Shown piece after piece: positions 57,619 to 64,000 of a stretch of 64,000 bases of DNA. The DNA is from JAOAPG01 sp963791575 (GTDB lineage: Bacteria > Acidobacteriota > Terriglobia > Terriglobales > Acidobacteriaceae), in the NCBI GenBank assembly GCA_963791575.1, contig CAWBSY010000009.1:154748-218747 (forward strand), given 5' to 3'. A program made the translations under genes and the position numbers. How positions within the stretch are numbered: position 1 is the first letter of the stretch; each line of letters starts with the position of its first letter. The notes below the pieces were generated by a model. That model did no database searches and was not told the origin of the DNA. It was given only the letters and a program-made list of their open reading frames with translations.

Positions 57619-58661
57619 TCGAGCGCGACCAATTCTGAGCAGAAGCCAGGCCCCATCGCCGCCAGCAGTCCTAAAGTACCGGGCGCTGGGCGACGGTTCT
57701 TCATTACTTCTTCAAGCACTACGAGGACCGAGGCCGACGACAGATTTCCCGTCCGCCGCAGACAATCCCAAGAAGCCGCCAATTCTCCATTCTCTAATCC
57801 CAGTGCAGCCGCGGTTGCTTGCAACACCTTCGGCCCTCCGGTATGCAGTACCCAGCTTCCGATCTCTTCTCGACTGCGCCCAAGGTCTCTGAAAAACTTG
57901 TCGACATCAGCACCGAGTTGCCGTTGAATTAGATTGGGAACCTCGGGGGAGAGCACGATGCGAAAGCCTTTTTCCGATATCTCCCAACCCATCATCTCTT
58001 CGGTATCCGGATAGAAGACTGACCGGGTGTCCAGAATCTTCGGTCCGTTCAAACCGCAGTCGCTGCCCGCAACTATTACTGCGGCTGCGCCGTCTCCGAA
58101 TAATCCCGAAGAGATCAGGCTTGCCATCGACATGTCTTCGCGCTGTAGAGTCAGCGAGCACAGTTCGACGGCGAGAATGATCGCCACTTGGTCGGGATAA
58201 GCACGCACGTAATCGGCGGCCCGAGCGATCCCTGCCGCCCCCGCCACACACCCAAGGCCGAACATAGGGACGCGTCGGATGTTCGGCGACAGCCCCATGC
58301 GGTTGATCAAAAGAGCATCGATCGAAGGGCTGGAAATTCCGGTAACAGAGGTGAAGAAGATCGCACCGATGTCGCGGACATCCAAACCCGCAGCCGTAAG
58401 CGCGCGACTGATCGCGCATTGTCCGAGCTCTTGTGCCGTGCTGATCCAGTGATCGTTCGCTTCTCCCCAATTCCGCAGCTTCGGGTAAGCGTCTATTGGG
58501 AGTGAAAGAAAACGGCCATCGACACCGACGTTCTTATGCAGGCGTCGTAATACCTCAGGCTTCTCCAACTTGTTACCCCAATATTGTTGGAGCGCCGCGA
58601 AAAGCGTTTCTTGTGAGTAGTAATGTTTCGGGAAAGCGCTTGCTGCGCTTACAATTTGCAT
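57612..58661 (-). CDS. Type III polyketide synthase (chalcone/stilbene synthase-like)
   Basis: A homodimeric ketosynthase that condenses malonyl-CoA units on an acyl-CoA starter. The catalytic triad is visible: Cys138 in VPMFGLGCVAGAAG, His273 in WVLHTGGPKVLQATA, and Asn306 in RRTGNLSSASVLV. The C-terminal GPG loop reads AAMGPGFCSELVALEW. Length (349 aa) fits. Bacterial relatives make alkylpyrones, alkylresorcinols or naphthalene polyketides; long-chain lipid-derived products are common in relatives. The gene is coupled to an FAD oxidoreductase downstream and lies 80 bp after an aminotransferase. Confidence 0.9.
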   Translation of the reverse strand: MQIVSAASAFPKHYYSQETLFAALQQYWGNKLEKPEVLRRLHKNVGVDGRFLSLPIDAYPKLRNWGEANDHWISTAQELGQCAISRALTAAGLDVRDIGAIFFTSVTGISSPSIDALLINRMGLSPNIRRVPMFGLGCVAGAAGIARAADYVRAYPDQVAIILAVELCSLTLQREDMSMASLISSGLFGDGAAAVIVAGSDCGLNGPKILDTRSVFYPDTEEMMGWEISEKGFRIVLSPEVPNLIQRQLGADVDKFFRDLGRSREEIGSWVLHTGGPKVLQATAAALGLENGELAASWDCLRRTGNLSSASVLVVLEEVMKNRRPAPGTLGLLAAMGPGFCSELVALEW

Positions 58662-58740
58662 CCGTGTGAATCCTTAAGTACGCGAACAATTGAGCATGAA
58701 CACTCTTTAACTTTTTCTCTGACCAATAAAATTGAAGCCG

Positions 58741-60102
58741 TCAAATGCGGATTGCTCTTCGGGCAAGACCTAACGCCTCGGACCAGAAACTGGTCGAAGA
58801 ATGAGCCAGCTCGACGATGTCTTCGATTGCCGCGACAAACTGGTCGATCTGATCATCGGTCACCACAAGAGGAGGCGCCACTTTCAAAACCATGAAGTTA
58901 TTTCCGCAGATTTGTGTGAGAATCCCGCTGTCCCGGAACAGGCGCATCACTACGATTTGCCCGAACATCGCCGGATGAATGTGCATGAATGCTTCAAAGG
59001 GAACACGCAGCCGGAGTGACCGTGGAGTGGTGAATTCGATTCCCAACAAAAGCCCTTCGCCGCGTACTTCTTTTATCATTTCGTAATCGCCAAGAACTTC
59101 TTGCAAACGACTCCGGAGCTTTTCGCCGTTCTCAATCGCGCGCGCGCCGAGGTTCTCCGCTTCCAAGACTTCGAGAGTCGCCAGTGCAGCGCGCATGGCA
59201 AGGCCGTTCTCGCCAAAAGTGGAGGTATGAATAATCGCTCGTCGTAAAGATCCGTAAACTGAATCGTAGATCTCTTCCGTCATCAGCGTCGCGCTTACCG
59301 GAACCAGTCCACCGCTCATCGCTTTCGCCAGCACGACCATATCCGGATCCACGCCATAGCGCTGCGACGCAAGAAACGGTCCGGTACGATACATGCCGGT
59401 TTGCACTTCATCCAGCACAAGTAACGTTCCATAACGGCGGCATAAAGATTGCGCGGTCCGAAAATACTCCGGGTTCGGAATCCGAATGCCGGCTTCAGAT
59501 TGAATTGGTTCCACGATGAAAGCTGCGAAACGCTTGCTGGCAAGCTTTCGTTCGAGCGCGTCTACATCATCGAACGGAATCGCTTCGGTATCAGGAAGAA
59601 GCGGGCCAAATCCCTCGCGCCAGAACGAATCTCCCATGAGTGACAGAGCGCCGCAGGTTAGTCCATGGAAGGCGCCGTTCGCATAAAGCAGCCCGGAGCG
59701 TTTTGTATGCGCACGAGAGAATTTAATCGCGGCTTCGACGCCTTCGCTGCCGGAGCTTCCAAAAAATACTTTCGTCAATCGGCCGCCTGCGCGATGGCAC
59801 AGTTTTTCTCCAAGCTCGCCTGCACGATCCGCGACATGTGTTTGAATCATCGCCGGGCCCGCAAGATCGAGCTCTTCGCGAAGCGCGTCAACCACGGCGG
59901 GATGGTTGTGGCCTACATTGTGAACGCAATATCCGGAGAGGAAATCGAGGATGCGCCGCCCGTCATCGGTGAACAGTTCAGTGCCCGAGCAGCGCTCGTA
60001 CCGGACATTCATTTCCAGCAAGTCGAGCAGCCGGACCCACTGCGGATTTACGTGTTCGGAGTAGAGAGTACTTATCGCAGAACTAACGCTGCTTGTAACC
60101 AT
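58741..60102 (-). CDS. Class III PLP-dependent aminotransferase
   Basis: A PLP enzyme of 453 aa from the ATG at 60102 (GAGAGG upstream; a 28-residue extension from 60186 is unlikely). Family marks: FLSGYCVHNVGHNHPAVVDA, the cofactor-contact GSSGSEGVEAAIKF, AFIVEPIQSEAGI, LLVLDEVQTGMYRTG and VVLAKAMSGGLVPVSA with the Schiff-base Lys. It resembles ornithine and putrescine aminotransferases. Since hopanoid gene hpnH is in the window, HpnO-like aminohopanoid formation is one possibility, and modification of the polyketide next door is another; neither is established. Confidence 0.88.
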   Translation of the reverse strand: MVTSSVSSAISTLYSEHVNPQWVRLLDLLEMNVRYERCSGTELFTDDGRRILDFLSGYCVHNVGHNHPAVVDALREELDLAGPAMIQTHVADRAGELGEKLCHRAGGRLTKVFFGSSGSEGVEAAIKFSRAHTKRSGLLYANGAFHGLTCGALSLMGDSFWREGFGPLLPDTEAIPFDDVDALERKLASKRFAAFIVEPIQSEAGIRIPNPEYFRTAQSLCRRYGTLLVLDEVQTGMYRTGPFLASQRYGVDPDMVVLAKAMSGGLVPVSATLMTEEIYDSVYGSLRRAIIHTSTFGENGLAMRAALATLEVLEAENLGARAIENGEKLRSRLQEVLGDYEMIKEVRGEGLLLGIEFTTPRSLRLRVPFEAFMHIHPAMFGQIVVMRLFRDSGILTQICGNNFMVLKVAPPLVVTDDQIDQFVAAIEDIVELAHSSTSFWSEALGLARRAIRI

Positions 60103-60275
60103 TCGACCTCTCGCCAGGCATGATTGATGACAAAGGGAACCCGGCTTTTGACCTCTATTTGCAGCGTGAACAGGAGTGCTTACCAAATCTGATGCCGCCG
60201 GAATCGAAGCTGGTTGCCCGTTGAGAAGAGTAGAGTTTTGTAACTAGAAACATTAAGCCAAGCTGAAAATAGTGC

Positions 60276-61655
60276 CTAAAATTTTGTTACTTCAGTAAAA
60301 TTGAAATCCTTCACCTTCATTGCGGGCACAACCATATCGAAGGATTCTTCGCCGCTGGCGCGCACAGGAGTGCCCATCTCTTCGACATTCGAAAGCATGT
60401 GAATCAGACTCTCGTTGAATCTAAAATTCCGTACACCATAACGGATCTTGCCGTCTTCCACGTAGAAAGTGCCGTCGCGGGTCATACCGGTAAGGATTTT
60501 CTCGTAAGGATCAACTTCGCGAATGTACCAAAGCCGCGTCACCAGAACACCGCGTTCGGTGGAGGCGATCATCTCGGTTGTAGTCTTCGCTTCGGCAGGC
60601 GTGCCAAACACAATATTCATCGGCGCTTCGCCCATCTCATTGGGGATTGGAAACCCATGGCCAGTGGGCTCGACGGGGCCAACTTTGTCTTTGTACTCCG
60701 AATGCTTCATCTTCTCAGCCGTTGCTCGCGCATAGACCAGGCGATTGACAGTCCCATTTTCGACCAGTTTCACGCGCTGTCGCCGCATTCCTTCTCCATC
60801 AAATGGAGAATTCGATTGCAGAGGATGCGCGACGTCGTCCCATATGTTTATGTTGTCTCCGAAAATCTTCGTGCCTACGCGACTATTAAGAAACGATCGC
60901 TGATCGAGAATCGCGAGGCCGCCGAAATCCCAAAACATGAATCCTGCCATATCGAGCACTGCCGCAGGTTCCAGAATCACGGTGTATTTGCCCGCTGGAA
61001 TTTCCTTCGGGCTCGCCGATTCGATAGCTTTGGTTGCCGCGATCTCAGCCAAAGCAATTGCATCGATATTGCCTACGTTCGGGGAATTGGCCTTTTGCCA
61101 TCCCGAGGAGTCTGCCGCCAGCATAGTGATCGAAACTTCAGATGAAGTCTGTGTGTGCCAGTCTGACAATCCGCGCGAATTGAAAATTCCTTCCACTGAT
61201 TCGCTTGAAGAAAAGATGCCAGCAGTAGTGAGCTTATGTTTTTCGGCTATGCTGACGATCTTCTTCACCGCTTCGGCACGTTGTCCAGGAGTTACTGCGG
61301 CAGTCGCATCAAAGTGGCGGCTCGGGATAGGTCCGTTATCTTTGCCGCCATTGGCGGGCACAGGAAGCAAATCGGGATCAGGATGCTGCACCTTGGCGAG
61401 AGTTTCCGAAGCTTGGACGACACGCTTCAAACTTTCATCGTCGAGTTTGTTGGACGTCGCCCGTGCCGTGCGCCCGCCGAATACAGTTCGGACGGAGACG
61501 CCGTAGTTTTCATCCTCGACATTTTGATGAATTGTATTGTTGGCGAAGCGGGTCAGGGCAGAGCGTCCGCCATAGAAAAGAACTTCGACTTCATCGGCGG
61601 TCGAATGCTTCTTAATGCGTGCGAAAATGTCAGCAGCGTGGTCTTTATTTAGCAT
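60276..61655 (-). CDS. TldE/PmbA-family peptidase subunit
   Basis: The non-metal partner of the TldD/TldE protease that degrades or matures small peptides. Typical stretches: EDENYGVSVRTVFGGRTARA near the start, GIFNSRGLSDWHTQTSSEVS in the middle and LIHMLSNVEEMGTPVRASGE near the end. No HExxxH site is present, as expected for TldE. At 459 aa it is normal in length. It follows tldD by 71 bp on the same strand; the two are co-transcribed and form a heterodimer. Confidence 0.9.
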   Translation of the reverse strand: MLNKDHAADIFARIKKHSTADEVEVLFYGGRSALTRFANNTIHQNVEDENYGVSVRTVFGGRTARATSNKLDDESLKRVVQASETLAKVQHPDPDLLPVPANGGKDNGPIPSRHFDATAAVTPGQRAEAVKKIVSIAEKHKLTTAGIFSSSESVEGIFNSRGLSDWHTQTSSEVSITMLAADSSGWQKANSPNVGNIDAIALAEIAATKAIESASPKEIPAGKYTVILEPAAVLDMAGFMFWDFGGLAILDQRSFLNSRVGTKIFGDNINIWDDVAHPLQSNSPFDGEGMRRQRVKLVENGTVNRLVYARATAEKMKHSEYKDKVGPVEPTGHGFPIPNEMGEAPMNIVFGTPAEAKTTTEMIASTERGVLVTRLWYIREVDPYEKILTGMTRDGTFYVEDGKIRYGVRNFRFNESLIHMLSNVEEMGTPVRASGEESFDMVVPAMKVKDFNFTEVTKF

Positions 61656-61726
61656 TCAGCACTTAGCACTCAGCATTCAACTAGCAAAACGATCGGCTTC
61701 AACCTTCCGCATCAAGGATGCAAAGC

Positions 61727-63193
61727 TCACGTGCCCTTGTAAGCCGAACCCACACTGATGTTGCGAAACCTCGCTGGGGACGCGCCATGCCCTGTGCCCA
61801 TAACCTGCTGTGGTTGCCCCTTGCCGCAATTCGGTGTTCCCCACAAAGTCCATTCGTCTCGCGAGCAGATCGCATCCATCGAATTCCAGAAGTCTGTAGT
61901 AATGCCCGAGTAGGATGGATTCTTCAACATGCGCGCGCGTTTTCCGCCCTTGATCTCCCATCCGATTTCGCATCCGAACTGAAAGTTGTAGCGTTTGTCA
62001 TCGATCGACCATGACTTATTTGTCTGCATCAGGATGCCGTGCTCTGTCGATGCGATCAGTTGCTCCATGCTCAAAGGCTTTGTGCCAGGCAGAATGCTGA
62101 TATTCGTCATCCGAATAATCGGCAATCGATTCCAGCCTTCGGCACGCAGCGTTCCGCCCGAACGGTTCTCGCCGATGGTGTGTGCTGTTTCGCGTGAGCT
62201 TAGATATCCCGTGAACAGCCCGTTGGTGATGATCGGAGTGCATTGCGCTGGAACGCCTTCATCATCGTAAGCAAATGTTCCAAGACCAGGCCCATGCTCT
62301 TCGCGCGCATCCGCCACAACATTCACCATGTCGCTGCCGTAACGCAGCTTGCGCAACTTATCGAGAGTCAGAAACGACGTTCCGGCGAAATTAGCTTCCA
62401 TCCCCAGCACGCGATCGAGTTCAATGGGGTGCCCGACTGATTCGTGAATCTGTAGACCTAGCTGTGAGCTGTCCAGGATTAGATCAAACTTGCCCTCCGG
62501 ACATTTATCGGCTTTGAGCAGCGCGACCGCTTCTTCCCCGATGCGCCGGGCATTCTCGACCAGCTTTAATTCTTCAACCAGCTCGTATCCTCTATTCTGA
62601 TACTGTCCGCCAAATGAATTTGGATACGAACGTTTCTGAATTTCGCTGCCCGCAAATGCCAGCGCCGTATATCCCGCACCTGTAACAAACTTAGTCTGAT
62701 GAATGTTGGCACCATCAGAGGAGAAGTACCATTGTTCCTCGCGGCGGAACTGCATGTTGGTTTCCGCAAGCGTAACCCCGGCCACCGAACGAAGTTCGGA
62801 ATCGATCTTCAACAGCAGATCTAGATTCTGCTCGACGGAAGTTGTAAATGGATCAATTTTGTAGGAAGAAGTCCACTCGGCCGTGACGGGTTTTTCCGGA
62901 GCGAGTTGCACGTCGTGCTGCTTTACTCGTGCCGAGGCTTTAGCAATTGCTAGAGCTCGGGCCGCTGTGGCTTCAACTGCCTCACGGCTCAAATCGTCGG
63001 ATGCGGAGAATCCCCAGGCTCCGTCTGCCAGTACCCTTATCCCGATGCCGAGGGATTCCGAAACCGAAGCGCTGCCGATTTTGCCGTTTTTTGTAGCCAG
63101 GGCACGGCTGCGGTCGTCCACGACTCGCAAGTCGACATAAGAAGCGCCCCGTTGCGTGGCGACATTCAGAGCCCAATCGGCAATTTGTTTCAT
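61727..63193 (-). CDS. tldD: TldD-family metalloprotease subunit
   Basis: The catalytic partner of TldE. The zinc motif HESVGH (HExxxH) lies about residue 250 in GLQIHESVGHPIELDRVLGM. Further family blocks are GVPAQCTPIITNGLFTGYLS, RAEGWNRLPIIRMTNISILP and FGCEIGWEIKGGKRARMLKN, and it ends MGTGHGASPARFRN. The start at 63193 (MKQIADWALNVATQRGASYV) matches the family; twelve extra codons are open upstream. In enterobacteria the complex processes microcin B17 precursor and CcdA; here its peptide target is unknown. Confidence 0.92.
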   Translation of the reverse strand: MKQIADWALNVATQRGASYVDLRVVDDRSRALATKNGKIGSASVSESLGIGIRVLADGAWGFSASDDLSREAVEATAARALAIAKASARVKQHDVQLAPEKPVTAEWTSSYKIDPFTTSVEQNLDLLLKIDSELRSVAGVTLAETNMQFRREEQWYFSSDGANIHQTKFVTGAGYTALAFAGSEIQKRSYPNSFGGQYQNRGYELVEELKLVENARRIGEEAVALLKADKCPEGKFDLILDSSQLGLQIHESVGHPIELDRVLGMEANFAGTSFLTLDKLRKLRYGSDMVNVVADAREEHGPGLGTFAYDDEGVPAQCTPIITNGLFTGYLSSRETAHTIGENRSGGTLRAEGWNRLPIIRMTNISILPGTKPLSMEQLIASTEHGILMQTNKSWSIDDKRYNFQFGCEIGWEIKGGKRARMLKNPSYSGITTDFWNSMDAICSRDEWTLWGTPNCGKGQPQQVMGTGHGASPARFRNISVGSAYKGT

Positions 63194-64000
63194 AGCCAAA
63201 TTAAATCTAACACACAGGGAAGAAGACATTGGTAGCGATAGACGCTACTCTATTGGTGGTATAAGAAACGCTCTCCGAATATAGTGAAACCCTTGCCAGC
63301 AGCGGTTTTCGCCGCAATATTCACAACAACGAAGCAGCGAGTCCCAAAGTTCTCAAGCCGGATTACACCAAAAAGGCGCTGAATTGGGGCGACATTTAGC
63401 AATAGTCGTTAATGCGATGCGGCTGACTGCACGAAATCTAGTTCATCCTCCTGTGAACGAGCTGCACTCGATTGAAAAATAAGAAGATAAACACGCTTAT
63501 TTTCAGTTGACTCTAAAAATAGAAGGAGTAAAAACAGAATCGTTCTTTGACAGCTTCTGAAGTTTTCCCGGTTGGTGCGGCGTCCGGGGCTCAAGCGAAG
63601 TCACTCTCCGCATTGCAAAATGACGGTAGGGAAGGCGAGCAAGGGTCTATAGCAAAGCGCTGGTCGAGGCGAACAAGAAGAAACGTTGAAGGCAGGATAG
63701 AGTTCCGAGGCGTTGGGTAGGTTTATCCGGTTGGCGGTGAGCCCGGAGCCCAAGCAAAGATCGCACGCTGCTAACCCGCAAGGGAGTGACGTGAGCAGGT
63801 CGGCAAGGGTCTAAAGCGAGCTACTGGCCGAGACGAATGGACTCCAACACCACCTCGGAACTCTTAATTTTTTGGCGCGGCTGAGAGCCCGCCCTCCACT
63901 TTTCGGAATAGGCGACGTGAGTCCGCCGGTAAAAAGCTGAGCATAAAAATCCACTAGGTTACCTTCGTCACACCAGCCCACGACTCAGCATCAGCGATAC
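63194..64000. other. Gene-free stretch at the end of the window
   Basis: About 800 bp without a convincing coding frame, tRNA or terminator. The first 370 bp show nothing I can name apart from the probable tldD promoter region. From about 63560 a diverged tandem duplication begins (see next entry). The edge of the window cuts the stretch, so the neighbour on the right is unknown. Confidence 0.5.
63569..63866. repeat. Diverged tandem duplication of about 160 bp
   Basis: Two copies follow each other with an offset of 159-164 bp. Matching pieces: CGGTTGG (63569 and 63728), GGCTCAAGCGAAG against AGCCCAAGCAAAG, GCAAGGGTCTA (63639 and 63803) and TGGTCGAGGCGAA against TGGCCGAGACGAA (63661 and 63825). 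The ends share a GAGG/CGAGG box. The intervening parts have drifted. No coding potential is seen. It could be a non-coding RNA duplicate, a degenerate mobile fragment or a regulatory repeat. Confidence 0.5.

Noticed and set aside
1..64000. CRISPR arrays, insertion sequences, integrases or prophage genes
   Set aside because: No regularly spaced repeats, transposase motifs or phage genes were found.

Overview
The window looks like a chromosomal segment of an Acidobacteriota bacterium, probably related to the Koribacter/Terriglobia lineage. This is inferred from gene content rather than from any search: an Oar-like TonB-dependent receptor with a carboxypeptidase-regulatory N-terminus, HpnH for hopanoids, an EF-G-like GTPase, a caa3-type oxidase, an imuA-imuB-dnaE2 cassette, a YidC that starts from TTG, and moderately GC-rich DNA.

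Region 1 (1-19.7 kb) is a conserved core around the probable replication origin. Leftwards run dnaA, dnaN, mscL and gyrB; rightwards run rpmH, rnpA, yidD, yidC, jag and mnmE. Between dnaA and rpmH lies about 480 bp without genes, the natural place for oriC. uvrB, a TonB-type protein, hpnH with a coupled small gene, a two-gene membrane unit and ruvA flank it. Almost every frame here is intact.

Region 2 (19.7-30.3 kb) holds an amidohydrolase, then ruvB, a lipoprotein Ntn-hydrolase-like gene, an EF-G-like GTPase and a polysaccharide deacetylase, all with broken frames. It ends with an intact SDR dehydrogenase, a frameshifted dihaem peroxidase-like gene and a YciF-type stress gene.

Region 3 (30.3-39.7 kb) is a tightly packed minus-strand operon. 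In transcription order it has a PQQ alcohol dehydrogenase with a lanthanide-type Asp pair, a MoxJ-like binding protein, a lipoprotein cytochrome c, coxB, coxA, coxC, a small membrane subunit, ctaG, another lipoprotein cytochrome c and a GlcG/HbpS-like protein. On paper it is a complete route from alcohol to oxygen. Every gene after the dehydrogenase except the small subunit is interrupted by single-base indels, often several, although conserved residues survive on both sides. Either this stretch is poorly assembled or the oxidase operon is freshly decaying.

Region 4 (40-53.2 kb) starts with the mutagenesis cassette imuA-imuB-dnaE2 behind a LexA-like box. It continues with a HEAT-repeat remnant, tRNA-Ser(GGA), a response regulator with an altered phosphoacceptor, a PilZ protein, an FNR-like regulator and an alternative bc complex (cytochrome b fused to cytochrome c, Rieske protein, cytochrome c) next to an outer-membrane barrel with one haem motif.

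Region 5 (53.3-64 kb) has the Oar-like receptor, a small gene group (class III aminotransferase, type III polyketide synthase, FAD oxidoreductase), the TldE/TldD peptidase pair, and about 800 bp without genes that contain a diverged tandem duplication.
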